From Vespa crabro (taxonomy: Eukaryota; Arthropoda; Insecta; Hymenoptera; Vespidae), in contig NC_060959.1 of assembly GCF_910589235.1 (NCBI RefSeq), positions 7,924,616 to 7,988,615 of the forward strand: a stretch of DNA of 64,000 bases, written 5' to 3'. Both the position numbers and the translations under genes were made by a program. The notes under the pieces were generated by a model. The model saw nothing but the letters and a program-made list of their open reading frames with translations, did not search any database and was not told the origin of the DNA. How positions within the stretch are numbered: position 1 is the first letter of the stretch; every line of letters starts with the position of its first letter. Positions 14,882 through 24,938 of the stretch are shown here, one piece after another.

Positions 14882-16088
14882 TAAATATACATTCTTCTCT
14901 ATTCTTTTCTTTTACTTCATAAAATTATAACTATGAAATATTTCAATGATAAGCTATATAAAGAAAATAACCTTGTTCCTACTCGAATGACCTTTGGTTA
15001 TACTGTGATCTTACCAATAAATTTGTTGTCTTCCTATAATAAACTTATAATTCCTCATCACAAACAGCACTGCGGTATATGTATAGCTGTGTCATACGTA
15101 TAACTGTATTAATAAATGTGGATGATATATAACTCGTAAATAAACATAATCATCCAACATAAATGTAATATTGGATTGGCACGCAAAATAGCAAATCTTG
15201 ATATAAAATTATTGTCTTGCTAATTTATAATGTTTGCAATGTCCTTCAAAATCATGCTCCTCTTGTTGCATATTCCATAATGATAAATTTATTAAAACTT
15301 TATGGAGAAAAGTTTACCGATGAAAATAGTCATTGTGAAAAATTGTTATTACATTATTTAGAAATATTAGATAAAACTAAATTGATACAATATAATATAT
15401 AATATAATATAATATAATATAATATAATATATTAACGTACATCTATGTATCATACCAGGAACGATGATTCATTCTTGTTAGCCTCCAACAATTTCTAAGA
15501 AAAAGCTAAAGCCAATATATCTTTGATAGATGCAAGGCATCTTATATTCTTTTAAATTTAAGCCATAACATCAAAGACAATACTTTTAATTAATATTTTT
15601 ATAAAACAATTTTAATAAGGCCGAAATATTTTGTTCGCATAAAAAGTGAGTCAACATTTTCTAATATTTTGTTTGCATTACAACTAAAAGATTTCTCAAT
15701 TATCTTGTCCAAAATCGTTCAGTAATCGGTGCATTAAAGATAAATATCACGTATCTTAAAACGTATGGTACTTGGGTGAAGTCAAGCATGGAAAAAAATC
15801 AATGTTCCTCGAGTAAAATCAATAAATCATATAACACGCTGATAGTACTATTATGAGTATCTCCATAAGAACGTAGAAAAACTGCGATCCCTATCATCAT
15901 AAATTTTTTCTCGTATTCAATCTTTTTTGAAATAATGAAACATGAACAAAATTTTGTCATGTCGCACATACTCAAAATCGAATGACCTCACTACGACGTG
16001 CGGCGCATCGACGTGAGCGCGAGCATTCGCCCTCTCTCTCCCTCTCTTACTCGCTCACTCTGTCTCTCCCCTCTCTCTTACTTTTTCA

Positions 16089-16148
<60 letters not shown>

Positions 16149-16581
16149 TGAGCGTAACTGGTCTCACTGCATTCTCGCCTTCTACATACTCTCTTCGCGA
16201 AAGTCGAAAGACAAAGGGTGCTAAATGATTGCTCGTCTTTAGTACTGAAACCGAAGGGTCATAAAAAGGACATTCAGATCGAGCCGAATCGATAAAGTTG
16301 AGTCTAGTCGGTCGAGCCGAAAGTCGATGTAACCCAGGAAGAAAAAAAAAAAAAAAAAAAAAAAAAAAATAAGTGAGGGGAGACATAAAATACTTTATAA
16401 AACGAAATAGAAAAGACGTTGAGGAAAAAATAGAGCTTAAAAGGGACTTACAATCGAGATGCTTCTTTTTGGGTCCTATCATCTCCTCGGTGGTCGCTTT
16501 ACATACGGACTTAGCGAGCCCTTGCCCAGCGATGCTGTGTCTGGCAGCTAGTAGCCTGTCGTTTATCGTTTGTCCCGCCAT
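1..16581 (-). CDS. lap: Phosphatidylinositol-binding clathrin assembly protein LAP (AP180/CALM), 3' end off the window
   Basis: AP180/CALM-family endocytic adaptor: its ANTH domain binds PI(4,5)P2 and its unstructured tail recruits clathrin, AP-2 and EH-domain proteins, mainly for synaptic vesicle retrieval. Exons, 5' to 3': 16581-16452 (start MAGQTINDRLLAARHS), 8033-7891, 7812-7737, 6813-6799 (microexon), 6298-6196, 6091-5883, 5745-5639, 5543-5502, 5390-5296, 3179-3008, 2840-2721, 2033-1907, 1746-1663, 697-1; all phases join. The ANTH lipid site is visible as KATTEEMIGPKKKHLDY, split by intron 1. The tail carries NPF motifs (TNPFLSS, GNPFADM, PNPFMSD) and DLF motifs (VDLFSAA, GDLFSAG, ADLFGGD), an alanine run and the conserved FDDLNDSIRMALGGSP, then polyglutamine. 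Intron 1 is 8.4 kb. No stop codon is reached before base 1, so the C-terminus is missing. Identity is very secure; alternative splicing of the tail is likely. Confidence 0.95.
26..112 (-). repeat. lap: Interrupted CAA/CAG polyglutamine tract in lap
   Basis: On the + strand this reads as alternating GTT/GCT/GTC-type triplets; on the coding strand it is a run of CAG and CAA codons encoding roughly 25 or more glutamines at the C-terminal side of LAP. The mixed codons suggest the protein tract is retained rather than being a pure, freshly expanded microsatellite. A second triplet run near 516-551 encodes an alanine-rich stretch in the same exon. Confidence 0.85.
3231..3318. repeat. (AT)n with ATAC units
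   Basis: About 44 bases of AT, four ATAC units, then more AT. It sits in the lap intron just upstream (in transcription sense) of the exon at 3008-3179. Other (AT)n tracts of 25-60 bases lie at 1400-1424, 4400-4428, 8800-8846, 20138-20168, 32181-32212 and 32759-32808. Confidence 0.9.
5820..5879. repeat. (TA)n microsatellite, about 60 bases
   Basis: An essentially perfect TA run that begins only a few bases into the lap intron, right behind the donor site of the exon ending at 5883. It may influence splicing. Confidence 0.95.
6527..6713. mobile_element. 187-bp MITE with terminal inverted repeats, Tc1/mariner-like
   Basis: The left end reads TACAGGATGAACTAAAA (6527-6543). The reverse complement of the right end (6696-6713) reads TACAGGCTGGGCCAAAAG. 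These are imperfect inverted repeats of about 17 bp, and a TA dinucleotide sits at each outer edge as expected for a TA target duplication. The interior has no coding capacity. It lies inside a lap intron between the 103-bp exon and the microexon. Inferred to be a non-autonomous element; the family name is a guess from the TA and the ACAGG terminus. Confidence 0.6.
6799..6813 (-). other. lap: 15-nt in-frame microexon of lap
   Basis: Between the exons encoding ...LDKSGVQ and GYDMSPFIRRYAK lies a 15-base exon with a CAG acceptor upstream and a GTAAG donor downstream. It joins in phase (1 nt + 15 nt + 2 nt) and adds five residues, giving Q-AGARV-GYDMSP inside the ANTH domain. Skipping it also keeps the frame, producing the ungapped sequence typical of vertebrate CALM. 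It is probably a regulated cassette microexon; exon calls that demand longer exons would miss it. Confidence 0.75.
9371..9426. repeat. (ATAC)n tetranucleotide microsatellite
   Basis: Tandem ATAC/TACA units with a few ATAT and ACGT interruptions inside lap intron 1. Related ATAC/TATG units occur at 3265-3290, 9001-9015 and 13107-13127, usually attached to (AT)n tracts. Confidence 0.9.
9807..9855. repeat. (TC)n microsatellite
   Basis: Near-perfect TC dinucleotide run with two TTTC interruptions. Followed at about 9928-9962 by a (GAAA)n run. Confidence 0.9.
11019..11086. repeat. Pentanucleotide (ATTCG/ATTCA)n repeat
   Basis: A tandem array of about 13 pentamers. The centre-left units are ATTCA and the outer units ATTCG, so one G-to-A variant has spread as a block. 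It lies in lap intron 1. Confidence 0.85.
13051..13128. repeat. Compound (AT)n-(GT)n-(TATG)n microsatellite
   Basis: About 45 bases of AT alternation pass directly into GTGTGT and then into tandem TATG units. Three motifs in succession suggest stepwise mutation from one original AT tract. Confidence 0.9.
14611..14705. repeat. Compound (AC)n-(TC)n microsatellite
   Basis: About 25 bases of AC alternation followed by about 70 bases of TC, almost uninterrupted. Located in lap intron 1. Confidence 0.95.
14847..14881. repeat. Poly(T) tract
   Basis: About 35 consecutive T. Similar homopolymers occur at 2049-2085 (T), 5235-5261 (T), 9269-9290 (A), 10805-10829 (A), 16338-16369 (A) and 29594-29625 (A). 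None is next to a recognisable retroelement. Confidence 0.9.
15388..15432. repeat. (ATAAT)n pentanucleotide repeat
   Basis: Tandem AATAT/ATAAT units in lap intron 1, nine or so copies. Confidence 0.85.
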
Positions 16582-16756
16582 ACTGCCGTCCTTCTTCCTG
16601 TCACTTTCCTTCCCCTACGTCGACGACTCTTCAAAACCGAACGTATTTGTCAGCAAGTGTTCGTCGTTTCCTTCTGTGGTCACTCTCTCAAACAGCATGT
16701 ACCACTCGGCGCACGGTCACTACCGAGGTGTCCGATTCTGTGTGCGTGTGTATGTA

Positions 16757-16768
<12 letters not shown>

Positions 16769-16822
<54 letters not shown>

Positions 16823-16932
16823 CAGTGTGTGTCTTTCTAAGTGAATATGCTCGTATGCGTATATATCTCTTCGCGGACGTGGATTCGGAAGAAAGCGAAA
16901 AGTGAAAGAGGGAGAAAGAGGAAATGAGAATC

Positions 16933-17006
<74 letters not shown>

Positions 17007-17022
17007 AGAGAGAGAGAGAGAT
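16769..17022. repeat. Two long (GA)n tracts in the lap 5' region
   Basis: GA runs at about 16769-16822 and 16937-17022, and a TC run at 16090-16141 on the other side of the first coding exon. On the lap strand the two tracts read as (TC)n upstream of the start codon, in the expected 5' UTR or promoter. GAGA-type repeats are known binding sites for GAGA-like factors in insects; a role here is inference. Confidence 0.85.
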
Positions 17023-17199
17023 AACACGATTACACGAGCAAGATAGTAGAAGACACAGGGTAGGAAAAGAAAATGAAAAGCCGAATTGGCACCACCTAAG
17101 TGTCTTCCGCACGAGACGTTAAACGTTGATTAACTGTCCTTTCGACAGATATACTTTTATCTCTCCTCGCCCAAATTCCCTCTTTCTACTCTTTTTCTC

Positions 17200-17560
17200 G
17201 CGTATATCACCTACCGGAGCCGTACGAGCTCGCGCTCGCGTTTAACACGCTCGCCAGGCTAATACGGCTCAGCTCTGAACGCGACGACGAGAACGACGAA
17301 AACGACAACCACGACGACAACAGCTCGGCTTCGCACCGGCGACGAGAGGCTATCGCGAATTGCTTTAAGATGGCGACCTCGCTATCCTCCCCCCACCATT
17401 CATACCTCCCTCGGCTGAACCAATCGCGTACAAGTCCTGATCGATGCTCCCTCCTCGAACATCGACCGTCGATCGTCATACCGTCCAATGACATTGCGAT
17501 ATGGTCACATGATCATTAATACACCTGGCGCACCTTCACCGATCAGACGGCGCGAAAATT
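17200..17560. promoter_or_regulatory. lap: GC-rich putative promoter region of lap
   Basis: This roughly 350-bp patch is far richer in C+G and CpG than its surroundings and lies 0.6-1 kb upstream of the lap start. It contains a YY1/Pho-like AAGATGGCGAC (17367-17377), a CCAAT box (17420-17424) and an E2F-like GGCGCGAAAA (17549-17558). Next to the 5' end of a housekeeping/neuronal gene, this looks like the lap promoter. The site assignments are by motif only. Confidence 0.5.
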
Positions 17561-17930
17561 TTAACCTTTAAATTGTCTTTAAATATCGTTTTATCTCATT
17601 TTCATTTACTGCAGACTTTTGAAAAAGATATCTTCATCTCTATATAGTTTTCTAATATTTTTTTAAATTATTATATTATATAAACAGTATGAATAAATAC
17701 TACAGGATAATATATATAATGTGTTACAACTGAAAGTAAGAATTATTTTGCATGAAATTATTATTTATTGTATTAATTTTTTTTTCCGAATTTGATATGT
17801 ATAAAAATACAAATTAATTTAAAAAAAAAAAAAAGTTACGTTAGCACTAGGTTTTTTTTCTTTCTTTCTTTGGTGTATTATAATTAATTCAAGAACAAAA
17901 AATATTGTGTGAATTGATATTTTACTACTT

Positions 17931-19686
17931 TCACCTACCACTTTTAATTAACAAATTTCTAAACATTTCCTTCCATTTATCTTTAACAACTACTGTGTTA
18001 TGCTAAAAAATGAAAAATTAAATATAAATTATTAATACACACTTTACAATTGCAATATTTAATGTTGAAAATATTGTAACCTGCAATATATGCACTCCTC
18101 GTTGCGTAAGAACAATAAGTTCTTTCATACCATCATTGGTTATATCCATATAAGATATAGAATGTACAGGAGCATCAAATAATTTTCGTACAGATAATTC
18201 CCATGTATCACCTGATAATGCAAAAATTAAAACTTCCTGTCCATATGTGCCTAACAGTATTTCATTTTGACCGTCCATGTTTATATCCGCAACACATGTA
18301 CATAATATACAATCTGATAAATCACTACCATTTAATATCATATCTTTTTCCATTCCACAATGCAAAATATCCCTATCAAAATGTATGACATTATTAAGAA
18401 GATTGACATTAAAATTAATATAAAAATAAGTTTGCTTACATAAAGACAATAGCATTGCTTGTATTACCAATCAAGATGTTCAATATTGGATCCTCATCTG
18501 AGAATGATTCTTTAGCTATTAAAAAAAAAAAATTTTAATTATTTAATTCTAATGATAAACTTATTATTATATACTGAAAAGTTTATACAAACATATTATA
18601 GTTCAATTTTTATTTAATTATAAAATTAACCTACATTTACATTCATAATTTAATGATGATGGTGGAGGAATATTATTTCTATGAGGAAATATATGTATAC
18701 TTGAAATTGGTTTATCATATCTCAATGACCAATTTCTAACCATCTGTATTTCTAAGACATCTACTAAAGCTACTTTGACTAAACCACATTCACATCCAAT
18801 TGCACTGAGTCGCCTAAAAAAAAAATATTGAGAGGACATATAATTCCAAAATCTTGTCTATAAAAAATTTATAATAATTATTATACAAATTACCATTTAT
18901 AATTATCAAAATAATAAACACTTATCCATAAACAAATAGCTTGAATATTATGTAGTTCTGGAAAATATTTTTCAATAGATGGTTCAATATACCCATGAGT
19001 TAATTTATCTTCCATAATCATATGAATCTTATAGTCACTTCCAGAAATTAACCAAATCACCTGTAAGACAAATATAAAATTAAAAGAACAGATTTTATAT
19101 TTTTAAAAAGATTTTTTAATAATGTATAAAAACCTCATTGCCAGAAGCTTGATGTGGTAATATCGTATGATATAAATGATATGGAGTATATGATAATTCT
19201 ACCATAAGACAATTTTGTGCTATAGTTTCAATTGTACTATTTTCATCTCCTTCTCCATCCACAACACCTTCAGAATATATATTCAGGTATCTTTCAACTG
19301 ATGTATTTGTGCTCGTTTTAATAATTGTTATTCCTATAACAAATCCATCGCCCACATCCATTTTGTTATAAGCATCAATTGCAATAATTTCAGCCCCATC
19401 TAACAAAAATGATTAAAGATTTTTATATAAGTACAGCATTTTCAATAAATTTTATTTGACATTATACATAAAATCACAAACTAGGAATGTACGTGAAGAG
19501 TAATTCCTTGACTACTGGCCTCAAATTCCATTTTGGCGTAATATGATATTCGCACGAGTATATCTTTCTTTTCAAAGATGCCACCAAAACTTTATTAACC
19601 CCACTAAGTGAACATAACTGTGTCATTGAATAAATATTGCTTTGCGAAGCCAATGGAAACCAATGTGCATCAATTAAATTGGTCAT
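17931..19686 (-). CDS. KPTN: Kaptin (KICSTOR complex subunit)
   Basis: Kaptin is an actin-associated, FG-GAP/beta-propeller-like protein and a subunit of KICSTOR, which tethers GATOR1 to lysosomes to restrain mTORC1 when amino acids are low. Seven exons join in phase: 19686-19482, 19399-19134, 19060-18894, 18813-18641, 18515-18440, 18372-18081, 18002-17931. The start MTNLIDAHWFPLASQSNIYS is the first Met giving the family's FxSQSNVY block. Family landmarks follow in order: RPVVKELLFTYIPNGAEI, an NLYSEG-like region with SIAQ-type TIAQNCLMVELSYTP, LISGSDYKIH, KYFPELHN, RRLSAIGCECGLVKVALVD, CVADINMDGQNEILLGTYGQE and ISYMDITNDGMKELIV with GVHILQ. The two D-x-N-x-D-G segments are FG-GAP-like calcium loops. 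Length is close to human kaptin, with a short final exon ending NLLIKSGR. It is divergent to ICE2. Confidence 0.9.
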
Positions 19687-20013
19687 GATGATATTATATA
19701 CACCGATACTACACAAAAATAATTCTACAATTATCACTTTTATATAATGATATAAATAAATTTATATATCCTTTATTTTTAGAATGTTTTACAATTGACG
19801 ATAGTTGATATTTAACCTTCTAGGATACTACACATGAAAGTTAATTACCGACACAGAAAGATTCATATTAATATTTACTGATAAATGAACTGTAAATTTT
19901 TTTTACCCACGGATACATATCTACTGATGATCAACAAATGCGCATGATCTAGAAAAAGGTTATGAAAACATGAGTTTCCTTTATAGTGAAAGTATTTAAA
20001 TAATTGTGCAAAA
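19687..20013. promoter_or_regulatory. Shared 327-bp intergenic region between KPTN and ICE2
   Basis: The start codons of the two genes lie head to head only 327 bp apart, so both promoters and 5' UTRs must fit here. No TATA box or named motif stands out; the sequence is A+T-rich throughout. A bidirectional promoter is inferred from spacing alone. Confidence 0.6.
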
Positions 20014-20134
20014 ATGGAAACGTTTTTAAATATTGATTGGTAAATATATACTGAGAATATTTTTAAAAAAGACAATTATATTCTTTATAATACACAATTT
20101 AATTATATTTAATACCATTTATTATTTTTATGTA

Positions 20135-20170
<36 letters not shown>

Positions 20171-21542
20171 TTTTTAATTGTATATCTATTTTTATCTTTA
20201 TCTATTTTTTTATTTATTTACAATTAATATATATTTTAGGAATCCTTCATTAAATGACATTTTAGATGATGTATTTATTAATGAAGAAAGGTTAACACGA
20301 GAAAGTGTAATGTATAGACTATTACATGGAAACTTTGTAAATCCTTTCGATAATATGGATGAAGATTATGAAGCAGTTAAAATAGATGTGATTTCAGAAG
20401 ATCAAAATAGTCAGGAAAAAAATAAAAACAATGCGACGGTAAATGATATTTCACAGCAAGAATTAAAAGAGAAGAAAGTATATGTACCGGGTTTAATCAG
20501 ACGACCATGTAAATTTCCAAAGACGTCTGAGTTAAACATAGAAGAGCAACAAGCATGTTTACGGACGTTATTAACATTTTCTGCTTCTGAAAAACCAAAT
20601 TTAACCGTTAATGATAAGAAAGATTTAGCAGTTTATTTTGTAAGTGAAATAAAAAATATTACACTAATGTAATGTTAATACATTTTACAATATATAACTG
20701 ATTTCTAAAATGTGATGAAATTTTAGAATCTCAAAGAAATTATAAATGAAGAACAAGAACAATATATAGAATTTGTTAAAGGAAAATGGGATGGAACGAA
20801 ATTGCAAACAATTTATTGTGAGGATTATATAAATTTACGATGGAAACATAAATTACTTGATATTTTTAGATTACCAAGATATTATATGGAAACTACAAAT
20901 ATTCCTTTTGTTTCGGATAAAGAAATCACAGTACAATTTATACATAATTGCTTACAAAAGGTAAGGAATTATAATTCAGAAGTATAAATAATTATACTTC
21001 TTTGATATTAACTAATAAAATATTATAAAAAAATGTTATATAAAAATTATATAATTTTAGGGCAGTCTACCAAAAATAATTTTACCATCTTTGACTAGAC
21101 CTTTTATATTACAATGTAATTCTAAAAGATTACAAGAAGAATTTCCAATACCTAATGAAAGCAATAATACATCAATAATTCATTTCAAATTACCTGTAAG
21201 CAAAGATCCAACTTGTGAATTTTTTGCTCAGGCCAATGATGTAGATTTAGTTATTTCATCCAGTGGTCTAAATTGTTTAGCAAGTAATGCTGGTCCAAAT
21301 TATTCAAAAACATGGGCATTACCTATAACAATCAAATCTTTTAATGGAAAAAATATTATATATATTGATAAGCCACCACCATCTAATTTTGCTACCGTAC
21401 CAGAAAAAAATACTTGGGTTTTCAAATATATTTTAAAATCTTTGTTTCAACCGAAACTTATAAAATCGGAAAGGTAAGACAATATTATATAATAGCCGTC
21501 ATTATAATAACTTTTGCATCTATCTGCATCATTTATTGTATG

Positions 21543-21597
<55 letters not shown>

Positions 21598-22889
21598 ATA
21601 TATTTTTAATATATATTAGATCATGTAATGTGAAAGTGTATGATGATGATTTATTCGGAAATATTAATTCTGAAAATTATATGATATTGGAAGATGACTA
21701 TGAAAACAAATTAAATATTTCAAACAACACAAAAGTTAAAACAAATTTTAAATGTGAAAATACAGTTGAAGAAGATAAATCAATGGAAAATGAAAGTGAT
21801 AATGTAAATACATATGATTTAGAACAATCAATGTGTAAGTTTTAAAACTAAATTACCTGAACTTGTAAAAAGAAAATATCAATAAAAAACTTTTTTCAGC
21901 TGATTCACAAGAACAATCTGAAAAGGAAGATTGTGAAGAAAATAATGATGCAGAATCATGCTGTACAAGTAATGTATCATATAATCTTTTTAGAATTGGA
22001 CCATCTTCTACAGAGAAAAATGAATTAATGAAAAATACAATTAAAGAGTATAAAATGCTAGTGCGCACAAAAGAAGATGGATATGAGGTTGATAAAAAAT
22101 AATTATTGTTAATATTTTTAATTGCAAAAAACTATACAGAACTCTTAACAAAATTTACAGGAATTAACACCAACACTCAGACAAAAATTGCTTTTAATAC
22201 CAAAATTAGAACATCAAATTGGATTTGGAGGAGAAGCTTTAACATTAGAAGAAGGATTAAAACAATGGATATCTTTAATGTTTCGTCCCGACACATATCT
22301 TGCAAGAGGTATATAACATGGACAATTATGTATAATTATATAATTATATGATAAGAAAAATTTACATTAGTAAATATATATCATATTTTAACAGTAAGAA
22401 TATCAGCACAAACCTCAGAAATAATACAAATAGAAAAACGTACTACTATATCAATTAATAATGAAATCAAGCGGCTTTATAATATAAAAGTAGAAGATAC
22501 ATTGACATTGTTACATAATGTTATTCAAACTTTATCAAATGTTACTCCTGGTTGTTATATCATCAGACATATTAGTCGAAATGGAGCTTTTGCAACTGTT
22601 TACAAAGAAACAGACGCTAGAGGGTATGCATTGTATTTTATTATATCAATCTTGGAGTTTCAAATTATTAATTTTTATAATGTTTTTTAGGAAAAACATT
22701 TTAGACTTACATACAATTTATGGGTATATTCAATATAATACAATACCTAATACACCATGGCCTGCATTAGACAAATTATTGGTAACACCAATGCATAAAC
22801 ATTTTAAAAGAATGCCACTTATGTTTTATCCTCAAAAAGAAAATAATAAACGAAAGTTTAAACAGAAAACTAAAAATAAACTAAAATAA
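20014..22889 (+). CDS. Ice2: Little elongation complex subunit 2 (ICE2/NARG2)
   Basis: Subunit of the little elongation complex, which supports RNA polymerase II transcription of snRNA genes. Nine exons: 20014-20039, 20240-20639, 20727-20960, 21061-21473, 21620-21834, 21900-22087, 22161-22308, 22395-22623, 22691-22889. The first coding exon is only 26 nt (METFLNID, then a split W codon) and joins in phase to NPSLNDILDDVF. Family signals: the middle region with SLTRPFILQ, HFKLPVSKDPTCE and a WALPITIKSFNGK block like human IPVCIQVIPV; and the C-terminal domain from KMLVRTKEDGYE through GFGGEALTLEEGLKQWISL, VTPGCYIIRHISRNGAF and the ending WPALDKLL, LMFYP. A basic tail (NNKRKFKQKTKNK) follows. 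An acidic, poorly conserved linker separates the halves. The intron donor at 22088 (GTTGAT) is weak, so that border is less sure. Confidence 0.87.
21551..21593. repeat. (AT)n microsatellite in an ICE2 intron
   Basis: About 40 bases of AT alternation just upstream of the acceptor of exon 5 of ICE2. Confidence 0.9.
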
Positions 22890-23450
22890 ATAAAAACTAG
22901 TCAAATTAATTTAATGTCTTTTCGTGACTTATTTTTGTAAATAATTATTTTTTTAGAAAGAATTTTATATTTTTAAGAAAACTAAATAGTACAATAACAT
23001 AAAGAGAAAAAGGACATGTAAATTTATGGATATAGAAATATGTGTTTTAGTAGTATTTTTAATAAATGCGAGATATTTAAATGTGTACATTAATTATAAC
23101 AATTATTCTATTTATGTGTTAACAACTTCAATATTTACTCAAAAATAAATCTCTCTATAAGACAATATATGTAGGCACAATATATGTAAGTGTATATACT
23201 AAAAATATATAAAATGTGTAAAAAATATTAATTTATCCATAATTAAACTTTTAGACATATGTAAGGTACATGGAACTTTTACTATGACCAAAACATGGAG
23301 CTCTCATAATGACAATTACATTTTTACAAAAGAAAAGTTGAGATTCTAAAAAAGGTTTATAGTTTGAACACCAGATAATGTCATACTAATATTACTGTAC
23401 ACTGTAAAAGTTCATTTATACTGTTTATACATTGAATATTATGATCAGTA
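22890..23450. other. Convergent 3' flanks of ICE2 and annexin
   Basis: 560 bp of A+T-rich DNA between two stop codons facing each other. It must hold both 3' UTRs. No ORF or structured element is evident. Confidence 0.6.
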
Positions 23451-24938
23451 TTAAGTAGAAACTAATGACAAAAGAGCTTTTTTGTAGTCACCAGAAGTAT
23501 CATCCTAAAACATATTAAATCTTGTAAATATAATGAAACATAAACATTAAAAATATTCAATGAATTTAAAGAAAAAGTGATACATACAGCAATCCAACTT
23601 TCCAAACTTTTTCCATAACGTTCTTCAAATGCCTTCTTAATATCACCTAAATCTATTTCACTTCTTGATACAATAATACGAATCAAAGTTTTGTCTTTTG
23701 TTCCAATTCCATGCATGCTATCATATAAGCGTTCAGCAAAGAAACCCACCTTTGATTTCACACACTTCACTATAAAAAAAAAAAAAAAAGTAAAATAAAA
23801 AATCATACATCCATTCGAAAAATAAATTATACTAACCTATTCCTAAGAGTCCTTTTTCAATATTTCCAGAAAATTCTTTTTTAATAGCAACTTCTATATC
23901 ATGTCCGGCAACCTTTTCATACTCAAGGAAGGTTTGTCTTAATTGTTGATAACTTCGTGTTATTAATATAGCATTAAATTGAGATTCATCTGTACCCCAT
24001 TGCTTTTCACCTAAGATAACAAAAAAAGAGTTAAATTTGTAAATAAAATATATCAGATAAATTAAACGAGATTTTTTTCATACCAGCTTCATATAGTGCT
24101 TGAGCATCAGCAATTGCTTGATCATGATCTATTCCTTGATTCTCATCCCTGTTAGCCTGAACAAGAGATACTAATAATCTTTTGAAATGACCTGAAGTAT
24201 CTCCTTTCAGATCACTTTCCAAACTTTTACTATATACTGAAAATATAAATTCAAATGTCAAATTTTTCTTTAACACGATTACAAATAATAAATTTATAAA
24301 AAAAAAACTAACGATTCTCATAAAATGCAGAAATTGTACGAATGCCATAATTACTAAGAGTACAAAGAATTTCTACAATTGCTTCTTCGTCGGTTCCTAA
24401 TCCACTTACTGCATTATGCAATTCTTTAGCATAATAATGTGGTAAAGGCGTCATAAGGGCTATTATTACATCTTCTAATTTCCCTGTAAGTTCACTTTTA
24501 AGGTCACTTATTAGATCTTTTCCATATAAAGTTTTATAAGCTTCTGCAATTTCTAAACGTTGAACAATTCCTCTTCTGGTTAATATATCAATAATGGCTT
24601 TCTCATCAGTTCCAAATCCTTTCATTGCTTTACGAAGCACAGCTGCATCTGCATTAGCATCAAATGGATCTGCAGGATACACCGTAGGTGTACACTAAAA
24701 CAAATTATTTGATAAATCATTAAGAAACCAACGAAATTCCTTAAACAAGATATTAATATAAAAAATTTCTTAAATGAGACTAAAAAAAAAAAAAGAAAAG
24801 GAAAGAAAAAAAAAGAAAAAAGAAAAAAAGAGAAAAAAGTATATAGTAAGCAAAAAGTAGGTCATTAAAAAATTCACTATAAAAGAAGTAAAAAATCTGT
24901 TCATTATTTACCTTGAATGGATAATATTGTTGAGACAT
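23451..24938 (-). CDS. AnxB9: Annexin (annexin B9-like), four repeats
   Basis: Calcium-dependent phospholipid-binding annexin acting at endosomal and plasma membranes. Six exons: 24938-24912 (MSQQYYPFK), 24694-24313, 24236-24084, 24010-23837, 23769-23588, 23504-23451; phases join. After a short N-terminus (CTPTVYPADPFDANAD) come four annexin repeats: AVLRKAMKGFGTDEKAIIDI with LTRR; AKELHNAVSGLGTDEEAIVE with LCTLSNYGI; ADAQALYEAGEKQWGTDESQ with LITRSYQQL; and AERLYDSMHGIGTKDKTLIR with IVSRSEIDL. Type II calcium loops (GxGTD) are clear in repeats 1 and 2; repeat 3 has the usual QWGTDE variant and repeat 4 GIGTKD. The last exon ends DDTSGDYKKALLSLVST, as in insect annexin B9. Length about 320 residues, normal for the family. 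A non-coding first exon probably lies near 25.3-25.5 kb, where a GTAAA donor follows a plausible 5' UTR. Confidence 0.92.

Larger units (their letters stand above)
8034..16451. other. 8.4-kb first intron of lap, no gene seen
   Basis: This long stretch has no ORF with recognisable protein similarity on either strand. It holds dense microsatellites plus several patches with more C+G (about 8200-8420, 10000-10230, 12360-12680, 13530-13830) that could be regulatory DNA. Open frames in it, including a 139-codon one at 13464-13883 (+), look like chance: no family is recognisable, and no flanking splice structure makes sense of them. Confidence 0.6.

Noticed and set aside
15982..17112. Several overlapping frames rich in Ser-Leu or Arg-Glu
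   Set aside because: They are translations of (TC)n/(GA)n microsatellites. Only the MAGQTINDRLL part (16452-16581, minus) is coding.
17207..17494. 95-codon minus-strand frame upstream of lap
   Set aside because: Lies in the CpG-rich promoter patch with CGA/CGT-type repeats; no similarity recognised and no splice link to lap in frame.
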